39,622 nucleotides of DNA, taken from Didymodactylos carnosus (taxonomy: Eukaryota; Rotifera; Eurotatoria; Philodinida; Philodinidae). Shown in pieces: positions 12,801 through 25,280 of the stretch. Positions within the stretch are counted from its first letter, which is position 1. The number at the start of each line of letters is the position of its first letter. The notes under the pieces are model-generated. The model did no database searches. It was not told the DNA's origin and saw nothing but the letters and a program-made list of their open reading frames with translations. The position numbers were made by a program, and so were the translations under genes. Where the stretch lies: NCBI GenBank assembly GCA_905250885.1, contig CAJNOQ010000883.1, positions 1 through 39,622 of the forward strand, read 5' to 3'.

Positions 12801-13102
12801 TGTTTACCTGTTCGTGCATTGTCTTCTGCTATTTGATTATAATCATGCCAGTCAATTTTCCTAACTGATTTACCATCAATCATAACGAATTCCTCACGCA
12901 CTAATAAAGAGGACGTCGAAGAAACCGTTATTATCTTTTGAGGATGATTATATCTCTTACTTTTACTATGTTTAATTGTCGTTGATTGATTCTTCGAAGG
13001 ATCATTTGTATTGCTTAATAGATTTGTTAAAAATATGCTAATCACAAATATAACCGCTACAGTTATTATTAAAATACGTTTACGATGTAAGTGAATATTC
13101 AT
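9861..13102 (-). CDS. GALNT10: Polypeptide N-acetylgalactosaminyltransferase, GALNT10-like
   Basis: Twenty-one exons join in frame to 616 aa (human GALNT10 is about 600): 13102-12808, 12710-12560, 12490-12324, 12261-12076, 12016-11939, 11883-11850, 11790-11725, 11670-11609, 11550-11533, 11474-11437, 11378-11327, 11271-11213, 11150-11130, 11065-11013, 10868-10797, 10736-10661, 10599-10569, 10502-10423, 10293-10185, 10124-10090, 10028-9861. A single membrane segment (about residues 9-28) gives a Golgi type II anchor. The catalytic domain has [15 protein letters not shown], the metal-binding DSH (252-254), [34 protein letters not shown] and CSRVGHIYRK. FDWQMFYKR, PCSRVGHIYRK, CKSFKWFM and a TKHG-containing ricin-like lectin domain (about 455-600, ending QQW) point to the GALNT10 branch. 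It starts mucin-type O-glycosylation on Ser/Thr, probably preferring already glycosylated peptides. The donor choices at 12560 and 11533 restore conserved DC and GLDVWGGE. Confidence 0.93.
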
Positions 13103-13361
13103 TCAATTGTGCCTGATGTTCTATCTGAATTACTCTTTTCTAACAAGTACAAAGTCAAGTTCAATAAATTTATATTTTCATCTGTTTATCTACAATCGAG
13201 AATTTTAACAAACGTTACAAATATTCTGCGGAAAAGACAGCTGAAAAATTTTGTTTGGTATGAATTTATAATTATCACAAACAAATGCTTTTTCAATAAT
13301 AAAAATTAACAAGTTGAAAAGAACATAATGAAAAAACTACATATCAAAATTCAGAAATTGT

Positions 13362-13367
13362 TTTATT
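13362..13367 (-). promoter_or_regulatory. AATAAA overlapping the PIN4 stop codon
   Basis: On the minus strand the hexamer spans the last two bases of the final Lys codon, the TAA stop and one further base. Confidence 0.5.
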
Positions 13368-14797
13368 TTTTTCCTTCAACCATAATAATATGATAACCAT
13401 GTTTTGTTTTGACAAGTTGTGTATAAACAGGTTTAGCCAACGAAGAAACAGGCAATGCAAATGCAGCATCCTGAAATTCTCCCACCATACTGCCTCTATT
13501 CATCCAACCCAAATCGCCCTTAAAAAAACGAATAAGAAAAAAGGATCAACAAAGTTTGAAAGTCATTACGTCAAGGAATACTCACCCCATGTCGAGCCTT
13601 ATCTTCAGAATATGTTCGAGCCACTTCATCAAATTTCATCCCCGAATTTAACTTTTCTAATGCTTCAAGTGCCTTTGATTGTTTTTCACATAAGATATGT
13701 CGAACCTACAACAGTAAATAAAATTCCGGTATCGATGAAACTTTTTTATTGACATTACTTTTATCAAAATCTCTTTCGGTAATGTTTTATTCACCTATAT
13801 TTTACAGTATCTCTAATGAACTTTTTCTCAATGAAATTAAAATGTTAAAGTTTTACATTTAGGTTACTATGGATAATGAAAGATTGTTTCTGTGTCTGAC
13901 AGACTATATCTACACTATGTGTACGCTTATGCCTTATTATGTGAAATTCAATGCTTTTCGTGTACATTCAATATTTAATCATAGACAATTGATCTAACAA
14001 TTCCATTTTCGAAATTAAATGGGATTTATTTAAACAAACCAAATAACTGTACCAGCGTTTCTAACGTTTGTGAGACAAGCGAGAGTAAAATGAAATTCCA
14101 CGGTGAAAAACGAACTTTCCATCTATTGCCCACTGTGATAAACAAAAATCCCGCTTTGGTTTTAAGAATTCCTACTTTTATTTTTCGTTTTTTCGATATA
14201 GAGTGGCTCGTAAAATTATTTGTCCATCTTTATGTTTAATTTTTCTCTTCAACTATATCTAGAACATGTTCTTGTGATACTTGTAAAGAGATGCGCGGAG
14301 AAGAAGAAGATTAAGAACAGTTGTCAATTCCCGATGATTATACATAAATTTATATGATGAACAATCAGCAAAATAAACACTGTTTTTTACGCTTTTTTAT
14401 TTTTTGTGTGTCATAGCGAATGTATAAAACAATGTAAATAACAGACATTTTCTTTGCCATATACAGAATCGTGATTCTGCCAGTTTTTTATTCGAGTACT
14501 CTTTGTATTATTTTTTCTTATTGAGCAGATGTGCAGATATTATCTTCTTTCATAAAAGTCAAACTATCAATCTTCTCCTATTCACTTTTCCCACTTTGTA
14601 TTTTAGAGCAAAGTGAACAAAAAATTTCATTAGAAACGCTGAACTGTATGTAATGAAAAGCAAAAGGAGTAGTTTCTGGTTTTGTTGGACAAACAACTAT
14701 TGAAGTGAATACCTACTTTAACTGATGTACCTGAGCTTTTTCCTGAGCTCTCTCCTGCATCGGCAGAAGCTTGTGCCTTTCCCTTTTTGGAAGACAT
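13363..14797 (-). CDS. PIN4: Peptidyl-prolyl isomerase, PIN4/parvulin-14 type
   Basis: Three exons join in frame to 118 aa: 14797-14717, 13705-13586, 13518-13363. A lysine- and serine-rich N-terminus ([11 protein letters not shown] onward) leads into one parvulin domain: [55 protein letters not shown], and the ending [13 protein letters not shown]. These match animal PIN4 nearly residue for residue, and the length is close to the usual 131 aa. Parvulin-14 is a cis-trans prolyl isomerase found in nucleus and mitochondria, linked to pre-rRNA processing and microtubules; that is family knowledge. Intron 2 is 67 bp but intron 1 is 1011 bp, far above the local norm, with no transposon I can recognise in it. 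The gene ends 260 bp upstream of the GALNT10-like start on the same strand. An AATAAA overlaps the stop (13362-13367). Confidence 0.94.
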
Positions 14798-15488
14798 TTG
14801 ATAACTTTCTTCTGGTTAAGGTTATAAATTGGCTAGCTTAAATAAAGAATAAATCTCCACAATGCAAGTCAAAAGACTTGTGCATCCATAAAACATGGAA
14901 AACTGGCTGTCAGATACTTTATGGATGAGCCAATCATAGGAGAAAAGAAGTAAACGACAATTTTATTGTAAAAATTTCGAATTTTCATCTGTAAACTTAG
15001 AAAAAGAAAAGCCCCTGATTATTATAAGAGCCCCTTACAAGAGAACGTCACACGTCATGCCAGAAACATTTATTAACCAGGACTAAATGAGAAAAGGTGA
15101 ATACAAGAGAGGGCGTCGGGATATGGTGTGGTATATACTAAAAGTGAAAAGTTCTCTAAAATACGTGAAAAGTGTGAGAGCAGAATGATCACGAAAGAAA
15201 CTACACCGAAAGAGATACTTAACCATCACGCATCTATACGCAATAGTCATTTCTGGCAGGCTGAGGGTTTCCGGAAAATTTTCATTTTTTTTCACCGATT
15301 TCTGAGTTGCTCCGTGTAGTGTGAACCAGCGAGTGCAAGTTGTGGTGTATCTTCAGGCAAGGATCAGTAGGATATTTGGGAATCTTTCGGAGATCTTCGA
15401 AAAACTTTCACACTTCTGGATCTAGTGAAGCTTCGGGATACTCGGATTTGATCGAAAGTAACCTGTAAATGCGTACTTAATGCCCAAC
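14798..15488. other. Intergenic DNA upstream of PIN4
   Basis: No gene is visible. Just upstream of PIN4 there is a hairpin whose arms TGCAAGTC and GACTTGTGCA flank an AAAA loop (about 14863-14884). It is followed by a wider inverted pair, ATCCATAAA and TTTATGGAT (about 14884-14945). The remainder is unique-looking, somewhat less AT-rich DNA. Confidence 0.45.
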
Positions 15489-15803
15489 ATATCAATTGAA
15501 TCGAGAAATTTTAAAAGCGTGTTCGACGAAAACTGATTGCAGATTCCGACTCTCCATGCTCGATTACCTTGTACGCAACCAGTGTTGAATCGGGATACTC
15601 TAGAAAAAATTTTCTCGATTGTTTTGCAAAAGAATTTTTATGAAGTTCCTGGAGAGGACCAAGGGCTAAATGAGACTGAGAAATTTTTCTAGAGTACCCC
15701 GATTCTAAATTTGTTACGGACAAGGTGACCGACTATGGACAGTCCAAATCTACAATCAGTTTTGGCCGAACATGCTTTTAAAATTTCGCGACTGAATTGA
15801 TAT
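15489..15803. mobile_element. Foldback MITE, family A, copy 1 (315 bp)
   Basis: The whole element is a near-palindrome. The left end ATATCAATTGAATCG, then AAATTTTAAAAGC, is answered by the right end GCTTTTAAAATTT, then GAATTGATAT. The arms run inward about 130 bp and include matching segments around TACTCTAGAAAAA. It has no coding capacity; a short frame within it is incidental. A second copy of almost identical length lies at 27598-27911, which shows this is a family rather than a chance hairpin. Confidence 0.85.
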
Positions 15804-18800
15804 GAAGTATTCTTCTAATGTGTTGAGTCAAGGGCATTGATTTTGTGTTTCGAGTGTCGAACGAATCGAGGCGCCAGCTTGCTTCGTACTTATGAAAAAA
15901 AATGTTGAGTAACAGATTGGTGCATTATCTAGTGGATTTAAGAAAGCAAGTTCGATATATATTGAAATATATTTTTCTTAGCAGCGTCTGACAAGTGATA
16001 TAAAACTTAGAGAGTAGTTGCTTTAAAAAAGTTTGGCCTTTCTGTCCAAAGTCATCTCTGAAAAATCTAACTTATAAAAAGTGAAACAAATACGCAGTAG
16101 TGAAAACTGCTGCAAGTATATAAGTACATGAGAATGATATTGATTTGTTCGATGACCAGGAATATCATAGAGAGAAGCCTTCATATTGTTAAACAAGTAT
16201 GAATAACAGATGAGTTTCATCTTTGTTCTGTATTCTCAGCATCGAATGGATAATTGGCAGGGTCTATTTTAACACCAAATTGCTGTTTGGGAAACCTATT
16301 AGAAGTCTATTCTGGCTGATTAGGATACATGCCTGATAAAAAAATCTATAATACTCTTTTATAGTCCATGTGAAGAACATATACTTTATTAGATAGTTAT
16401 CCAAATACTAATTAGTAGACATAAGTTCATATTCATATTGGTGCTCTACGAATAAATACCTATATTATTATGTTTATATACACATACAGTCAAAAAACTT
16501 GTGTATGCGTGTATATGAGCGATTTGCAATTTCATTGTATGGTTTGTTAAAAAAAGAAGAAAAACAAGTTTTTCGTTTAAGAAAAATCTTACCTGTACAT
16601 TTTGAAGGGCCATCTCGAAGGTCTCTAGGGAAAATTTTCCCCAACTATCACCGCTAAGGTGGCCAAGATATTCAAGATTTATCTGATTTTTCAATTTTTT
16701 CGCTTTTTTTTGCAACGCGTTTCTAGACCTAGCGATAAATTTTCATACGTCATCACTTGACTAGCGCGATAGAGTATCTAACGAGGAATCGAAATGATAT
16801 ATAATAAGTCTTATCTCCCTCTGATTTGATGTCAACATTTACGAAAACGGTAGCACGAAAAAATGGGATTCTGAAGACTGCATGGGCAATATCTTAGGAT
16901 CCTGTTGCCAGAAGACGATGAAAATTTCTGTGGTAGTGAGCGTGAGTTAGAGGACCAAAATAAAATAAAAAACTTACGAAATCAGTCAACTAGAACAGGA
17001 GTTATTGTCCATTTTCATATCGGATTCACGGCGTAAAATGAAATTGCAAATCATTTATATGCATAAATATTGAGTCCACTTAAGCAAATAAACTACTGAT
17101 CTGTCTTTGAAAAATGATCAAAAATGTGCACAACAGCAGAAAGGCTATATTTTGCTATTGTATATACAAAGGACGTACTATTTTATTCTTTTTTTATACA
17201 TTGTTTTAAAAGAAAGAAAATCAAGGTACAATATAAGATAAAATTAATAAAGATTTAAGTACACATTGTATATTTATACATATTATGGGAGATTATAGGC
17301 ATATAAACAAATGAGATCTATGCATTATGCGAAAAAAAGGATATTTGTGCGGTAAAAGTTAAAAAGTCATCATAATATACGATGAACTGGCTAAACTAAC
17401 AAGAATGTAGCAAAGTATTTTAGAGTTAGAATGTCTTTTATTAATCTAGTATAGAAAGAAAAGTGAACGATTAGTAGGTTACATTGTTATTCGTGTCAAT
17501 GTTCGTTATATATTGCTAAGCATCAGAATTCTTTTCACAAATGGATTATACCATCATATGCAATTGAGAACATTCGTATCTCGTATCTATGAGCCTAAAT
17601 ATTGAAATTTATTATTAAAGTCTTTTTTTTGATAGTTTTAGAGAATCCGTTCAATTAAAGCACGAAATAGTGCACATGTTGTCATGTCTTGTATCATATT
17701 TTAAATAAAAAAATGTCTGACAGACAGAGAATATTCATTTAATAATTTATTCAAATCTAAAAATGAAACGATGACGATAGGAAACACCACATTGATTCGC
17801 AACTTGATTCGTTTTTTCCTTCTGCTGCAGCACTTGTTGGTCTTTATCTATACAGTTATATTATGTAAGAGGTTTTTTTTACATAAAAACAAAGAAAATT
17901 ATTTATGCAGGTTTACTTGCGCCGTTTGTATGTAAACATTCATCGAAGGAGAAGAAGAGTTTTATTATTCAAATCATATAATCATAAATGGTGGTACAGT
18001 ATAACATGTTGACATTGTTTCAAATGGACATTGTCATTTTCAATAGAGAAATATTTTCTAGCTAAACACTTAGAATATGTACAAAATGTGAAGAAAAAAA
18101 AAAAGAAGAAAAAGAGTTTCTTTTCTTATTCTTCTGTCCTACAATATACTTTCAATGTTACAGACAACATAAACGACGAGAGAAAAGGTAAAATAACATT
18201 TAATAGAAGTTAGATGATATTAATAATATCATAATGATCATGATAACAGATGTAGTCAATAGAACTGTTACTTTTTGGTTTCTCTATCATCAACTTTCCT
18301 TTATTTGTTCATCGTAGTCAATTATAGTACTGTACAAAATGATTAGAACGATAGTAATCTCAAATTTGCTCTAATGATTTTTGTTTTTTTGTTCACATTG
18401 ATCTGAGTGTAATGAGAGCTGTAAGATATATTCATTCTTTTCCAACATATCCTTGAGAATATTTTAAAGCATTTTTCTCTAATAAATTCAGAACAGTCTC
18501 ATTTCTGTCTACACAAAAGAACAGAAACGGTAAATTTATAGTTTACAAGTTTTACATTTGAAATAAGAAAAAGGTAGTGCACCACTAAAAAGATTTATGC
18601 TCTAAGATATATTTTGAAAAAAATGACACCCTTTTTCAATTAAATTTAAAATTCAAATATTGATTTTAGAAAGAAAAAAAATACTGTCAACAACACGTTG
18701 ATGAAAAATATTATAGTTTTCCTCACTCTCAGATCGGTACGATCATAAAAATTCTTTTAAACAAATGTCAGATTATTATCATCCCAATTTATCTAACAGT

Positions 18801-19476
18801 ATAAATCTCTACTATTGATTATTGTTAATGTTAAAATAAATGACTATGTTAGTTAAATAATATAAATCTCTAACCATTTGTTGTTTTGTGTGTCTGTCTA
18901 CCCATAGGCTATACGATAAACAACAGAATTTCTTTGTTTTTTTTATCTCAACTTTTTTTTTCCAAACAGAAATTTATTGTTAAAAAGAAAATAGATTATA
19001 CACATTTATCGACAGATGTTGATTATCGAAACTCTAATCTATAGTTTTTGTAATATATTTTATTTATTTATTCTTTTTCTCTATTTTGAAAAACTAGTTG
19101 ACGTTTATTTATGATAGATAAAATGAGAAATTATTTGACATCTCTGTGAAAAAATTCTTCTGTAAGTATTGTTAATTTAAATTTTTTCTATAAATTTGAC
19201 GAATACTACAATAGATATTATTTTGTTTTATTTATCTAACTAAAACTATTCGTTTTACTAGTAGCTATTTGAACTTAGTTTATAATAGAGGAAATACTTA
19301 TCAAATAAATATATATTCTCAGAAAATGTAAGAGAAAAATTTTTGAAAAAAAAAAAAAGAAGAATTTTACATAATATAACTAGAGTTAGAGATTGTTAAA
19401 CATAATTATGAATAATATTTATCTTATTATTTTTCTGATCGAATTGGAAAGCGAAGGATAATTATTTGTATATGTA

Positions 19477-19497
19477 TATCTATCTATCTATCTATCT
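19477..19497. repeat. (TATC)n microsatellite
   Basis: About five tandem TATC units. Confidence 0.85.
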
Positions 19498-19932
19498 CTC
19501 TTAGCAGGTGATATTGACTTGACACAGATGAGTTTATTTATTTACTTTGACATAAAAAACTTTATTACACACATTTACATGTAATAATCTACTTCCTATT
19601 CTATCAACTTCAATTTGTAACACTGTCTCGGTCAACCGTGAAGTTTTTTTTTTCCTTTTAACCATTCATATCTATTAATAATTTGTTGTATAATATCAAT
19701 AGAGAGTTTTTATTCCGTGAGCAATCATAAATTGTAAGTATCAACAATAATTAATCTCTGTTCATTTTAGCATATTTGTAAAGGTGTCATTTATTTTCTA
19801 CTTTGAGATAAAGAGTGTAAGATTGAACAACAGGTTTTAATAATATGAATCGATTTTATTTCATCGATTAAACATAAATAAATGACCTTGTATATGTATT
19901 TTATTAAATTAACATTTCAACTCCTATTATTA

Positions 19933-19956
19933 TACACACACACACACACACACACA
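19933..19956. repeat. (AC)n microsatellite
   Basis: About twelve AC units in an AT-rich setting. Confidence 0.9.
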
Positions 19957-20210
19957 TACATTTTAAACAATAGAATTTATCATTGAACATGCGAACTTCA
20001 TTTTTAGATCTATCTTCTCTTATTATCATCAAAAAACGTTTGAATAAATTTTTTTGAACATTTTATACGGATGACACTCTTATATGAGAAAATGTTTCGT
20101 TTTTGCCAAAGGTTATAAAATCGTATATCAATAGATCGAAAGAAAAATAGAGAGAAAGAGAAAGAGAGAGAGATCAAAACAAAGAGTAGAGTACAGTATA
20201 TATTTTCAAC

Positions 20211-20278
20211 AAAAAAAAAAAAAAAAAAAAATAATAATACAGTATTTGTAACTAATAATAATAATAATAATAATAATA
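20211..20278. repeat. Poly(A) tract followed by (AAT)n
   Basis: A 21-base A run is followed after about 22 bp by eight AAT units. A further (AAT)n lies at 20438-20457. Confidence 0.85.
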
Positions 20279-21122
20279 CAACAACACTAAATATATGAAT
20301 GTGCTTGAATAGAGTCTAGTTACAACTAGAACACAAGTAAGAATAACTATTATTTCAAAAGAAAAAAAAATTGGATGCCATACAAACCTGAATTGAATAT
20401 ATTCTAGTCACAAGTATGTACAATTCACACGTTTAAGAATAATAATAATAATAATAAACACAATAAATTTAACGAGTTTTCTGATAATAATAGAAAAAAC
20501 GAAAATGAAAATAGTAAAATTGATAGAACATCCCTTATTTTTACAATAATCGATCAGATATTACGTTGTACTACTAAAATCAGACGAATATCAGCTAGTA
20601 GGTGCATGCATTTAACCTTGAATCACGTTTTCTCTTTCGTGTTATTGATTGTATCTCTTTTTGATGATTCTACAATTCATTGTAAGATTTTTCGTCTCAC
20701 GTACAATTAGTCGTCTATCTTGGAATAGACACTTCATCTTTTGATCACTATAGATTATTTATTAAGAACATTCAGCCAAAAAAGACGAAAGAACCTTGTT
20801 CTTATTCCCTCCAAATGCAATAGAGTTAAACAACAAAAAATAGAGTTATACACATAACAAAGTTATCCGTTCTCACTGCTTAGCTAGCACAAAATTATCA
20901 TGTAGCTGATTTTGAATTCATATCAATTTGTTCCAAATAATCAATAATATGGATTTCTGTTGAATGTGCTGAATAAAATAATCTACTAACACAAAAAAGA
21001 TGAACTGTCCATTCAAAGGTAGCAGACTAACTGTACTTGAAACGTCAAATTCACACTTTTTATCTGTCTATTAACACGATTATTTTCTATTAGTCGAATT
21101 TGATATCTGATGAGAAATATCC

Positions 21123-24100
21123 ATGGGTAATTGTATTGGAAAAAAATCGTTAAAAAGTAAAGATCGTTATAATAATCTATCAAAACCATCATCATCATCA
21201 TCACCACGGTTTAATCGAACAAATGAATTGTATAAAACAAATCCAAATAATTTAGTAATACGAAAGAAACAACTAACAGTGAATTATGATGAATATCCTG
21301 TTAAAAAGAAATGGAATAGTACCGAACGAAATCGAAGATATGTACTATCAACACCATTGCCAGATGAAGATCATCCGTATTATACAACAGATTTTGTTAA
21401 TTATTCAAATATAAAAGTGAAAAATATTTTAACTAACGATGATTTGATACATAAAACATCATCAAATAAACAATCATTATCACCACTATTTAATCTAAAT
21501 GATATGATTAAATATCAAAATATTGAAAAAATTCGACATACACCATCACCACCTATTTCATGTTCAAAAAAATTTAAAAAAATCGGTTTAACAACGTCAT
21601 TTAGTGATAGCTATTATGCATTTAAACCAACAATAAATGTACCATTAGTAACATTGACTAAACATGTTGTTGATGAACACTTAACGTCATCATTATTCAA
21701 TAATAACTCTCATCATTCATCGAACAATACAACTCAAAACAATAACGATATTTTACCTTCATCATTCTATTTGATCGAATCAACCACCTCTACGTTTCCT
21801 AAAGAAATAAAGAGTCTAAATGATAGTCATGTATTCGATTTATCGTCTGAAATCAATATGGGTCAATTAATCAATACATTTAGTAGTAATAGCGATGTCA
21901 GTAATGAAATAGGACATTCAAATACAACTGATGATATAGTGGTCGACGTAACAATAGTCAAACAAAAAGAAGAAGAAAATGAAATATTAAATAATATTAA
22001 ACAAAGAGAAAAAGAAATAGTTATTGAGAATAATAAAAATTATGTCCAAGATGAGAACAAATATGATAATACAGTCAGTATTCTAAATGATAATCAGATA
22101 ACATTGAACGAACCTACTATAACAGCATTAATTAACAATGATGAGACAGATAATTTGATTAGTGACGACTATAATAATTTGTTTATTCATCAAAACGTTC
22201 AAGAAATTGATCCTGATAATGATGATGATAAAATGGGAAATGAACAACAAAAATCAGTAATTTTGGCAACAAAAGGTGAGATTTTAGATTCCATAAATTG
22301 ATTTTGTATATCTTTTTTTTCATTCTTATTTAGAGGAACCTTTTTATAAAGAAATAGACAATAAAAACATTACAAAGCCTTTTTTAAATGAAATTTATAG
22401 TCATCAAGTATCGTCCGAACATCCATTATCTCCTTCTACGTCCCATTCATCTCTTTCATCACAATTATCTTTTTCATCTACAGAATTAGTTGTTTCATCT
22501 CGATCAACATCTACAACATGTTCGATATCACCTAAAAATCATCAAAATTATACAAAAAATCATTGTCCAACAAATTTATCATCACTCATAAATTGTCAAC
22601 AAATCTCTGTATTAGGTAATAACCAATTTTTATCATCTCACATCTATTTACCGGTTATTATACCATCACAACAATATCAACAACGTGGAGAACATACCAA
22701 TATATTAAATGATTTTCATCAATATATTGATACTGATGAATGTTTTACATTACATTCAATTGTTGACGATATCATACAACAACAGACACAAAATAATTCA
22801 AGACAATTTATAAGAATTCATAGACGAAAGAAAACTGTTTTATTGGGACACAAAAAATTAAACGCTATTCATATTAGGTATGTAGATCTTTATTTATAAA
22901 ATCTATTTTAACTTTAACTTTTCATTAGATCATCGATTTTACACTTTTATGACTCAAATTTATTCTAAATTGGATATATTTAACCCTTTGTTTACTAGCG
23001 TCCCAAATTCAGCACGTTTTTTTTAACTTTCTTGATTTCTGAATAACTCGCGACCACAAAAAGATATCGAGATGCGACGATAATGCAGTTTTGTCTGCTG
23101 ATCTCTAGTATGTTATTCATTTTGTTTGTAAGTATATGAGAAGTAAAAAAGACGGAAAATAAATGAAATAAGTGGGAGTTAGGTTGTCTTCCTGACAATA
23201 TTTTACCTATGGATATTTTCTCCCTAATTTTTCATTACTATATTTTTACACAATTATGACGAACATTAACCACAGAAGATATGGTAGAATGGACGATCCT
23301 TGATTCCTCACCCTTACCTCCCTATGTATGTTTCAATAGCGGGTGCTCATTTTCAATGAATATCTCGAATCATACAATAGTTAACTCTCATACTTGGTGT
23401 GAATAATCTAAAGATGTTTTAGAGTATCTGGTACAATTTTGAAGCGAAAACAATATTCCTAGGCTGAGTTATGAATTTTATTTTGGAAGAGGGTCTCAAA
23501 CTTCAAACGTGACCCTCGATCGTAAAATAGCTGTATTTCAGTAACCATTAAGAGCTAACACTTCAGATTCATACCATAGATAGAGGAGAGGCAGTGCTGC
23601 ATTTTGATAAAAAGAAAAAGTATTCAGCTCTCTTGGATCAGGAGTTATTAGCATTTTATGGAAAAGAAATAAAACGCTTATATCTCACGAACCACCTAGT
23701 AAAAAAGAGGCCGAAATTTGGTAGGTGATCAGCATTTGGTAAGAGCTATGTTCACACAAAATTAGAAGTCCCTCGCTATCATGATCAAGCAGTGGTACTC
23801 AAAAGGGTTAAACTGATAATCTGACTCATAAAATATTGCTAAAAAATAGAATAAAAATGAGAATTATTTTCTTTTTCTGTATCTTCTAGTGATATTTCAA
23901 AATACAATAATTTATTGGAGAATGCAACATTCATTTACGATGATTGTGAACAAAATGGACAAGTTTTTATTACAAAATATTGTAAACATTTTAATTTAAA
24001 TAATTTAACACAACATATTCGATCTCTTAAATCAAATAATATATTAAAACGTTTAAATTCATGTGATTGTTGTTCAACAATTTTAAATGGTCATTATTTA

Positions 24101-25276
24101 AACATTATTCTTCGATCATTTTTAATATCGAATGCCACCTATGATCTTGTTTCATTATGTTTTAATGATTCTAATACATACGGTTATATTTCTACACGTA
24201 ATCAATTTAATATTCGTCAATATTTAATTAATAATTCAAAAATGTCCTATTTAAATGATATTGATTTTACTGAAATAAAGATACAATATGCATTACGTAT
24301 CAATTCATGGCCAGAAATATTTATTGAAACATTTTTAAATCGAACAAGACATTGGCCAAAATATGATGATTTATTAACAATATTTGAAAATTCATGTTAT
24401 ATAATAGTGACCAAAGGTAAAGAAGAGAAAGAATGTAAATTAAATTATTTAGAAAAATGTTCAATGTGTGAAAAAACATTATTAACAAATGAAAATTTAA
24501 CATATTGGTCATATTCTTATTCTAAATTAGAATCAAAATTAATAAAATTATTAACAATTGATCATAAACGTTTTTCATCTCTTCTATGGATGTATCTATG
24601 TTCAAAATTATCGAAAAAAATTCCATGGTCTCTATTTAAACATAGTCTATTCTATTTTTTCGAACGTTATGAATGTGATACATTTAAACAATGTGATATT
24701 TTATTATATTTTCATTTTTATATTGAACATTTATTTAATTATTTTAACAAACATACATTACCAAATTATTTTGATTCAAAACATGATATTTTTACACAAA
24801 TTACAGAAGAAGATTATCAACAATATAAAGATTCATTATCAACATTATTATCTTTACCAATAACATATGCAAATTTTAGAAAAAATTTTATACTTTCAAT
24901 TCTACCCGTCTCATGTCATTTTTTAATTCATTTACGATATTTAATACATTTTCAATGTAATTTTATTAAACGTTTATTATCATCTGATTCAAAAACGTCA
25001 ACTTCAACGTTTCGTCTTCTTTTAGAAATACATGAACAAGTATTAAAAGAATTAACATTTAAATCAAAAATAAAAATATCACCTATAACAAATTATATTA
25101 AACCATTAACGTTAGATGCGTTATATCAATTTCAAGAACAAAATGCACAAATTGTTCTCGATTATTTACCATTTCTTCGAGATAAAGAACAATCATTATT
25201 AATACATAATCTATGGTCAGTCTATATACAATATTTTAATAGTATGTTTGATGACCTTCTTCTTGTACCACAATAA
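21123..25276 (+). CDS. Putative myristoylated protein with divergent Mab-21/cGAS-like domain
   Basis: Three exons (21123-22275, 22334-22877, 23890-25276) join in frame to 1027 aa. The start MGNCIGKK is a strong N-myristoylation signal with Cys4 as a likely palmitoylation site, so membrane association is inferred. Residues about 20-560 are Ser/Asn/Thr-rich and look disordered, with no motif I know. Exon 3 (from about 566) reads as a Mab-21/cGAS-superfamily fold: WPEIFIETFLNRTRHWP (about 706-722), then a Cys-containing strand, then YWSYSYSKLE (about 771-780) in place of the usual EWRLSFSxAE, then a helical part with LLWMYLCSK and LPNYFDSKHDIF in place of the usual PHYFxPxxNLF. Upstream, TYDLVSLCFN followed by GYI sits where the catalytic acidic strand of the nucleotidyltransferase core normally lies, but no G-S plus acidic triad is evident, so it is probably catalytically inactive. 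Mab-21 assignment is by motif spacing only. Intron 2 (1012 bp) carries a MITE. Confidence 0.72.
22984..23807. mobile_element. piggyBac-type MITE in intron 2 of the Mab-21-like gene
   Basis: An 824-bp non-coding element begins CCCTTTG and ends CAAAAGGG. It is flanked on both sides by TTAA (22980-22983 and 23808-23811). TTAA target duplication with CCC-start inverted ends is diagnostic for the piggyBac superfamily. It is inserted between exon 2 and exon 3; without the element and one TTAA the intron would be 184 bp. A diverged relative lies at about 29905-30640 in the same orientation. There is no transposase, so it is non-autonomous. Confidence 0.85.
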
Positions 25277-25280
25277 TAAA
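25275..25280 (+). promoter_or_regulatory. AATAAA overlapping the stop of the Mab-21-like gene
   Basis: The hexamer begins at the second base of the TAA stop codon, suggesting a very short 3' UTR. Confidence 0.5.

Larger units (their letters stand above)
15804..21122. other. AT-rich gene desert upstream of the Mab-21-like gene
   Basis: About 5.3 kb without a supportable gene. The right half is dense in simple sequence, of which the clearest tracts are listed separately. It also has many pyrimidine or adenine runs. It may hold the promoter, 5' UTR or a non-coding first exon of the gene starting at 21123. The open frames of 60-89 codons here carry no recognisable domain. Confidence 0.5.

Noticed and set aside
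13390..13752. 120-codon plus-strand frame
   Set aside because: It is antisense to exons 2 and 3 of PIN4, which are strongly supported on the other strand.
15511..15723. 70-codon frame inside the foldback element
   Set aside because: It falls entirely within a near-palindrome and is not preserved in the second copy.
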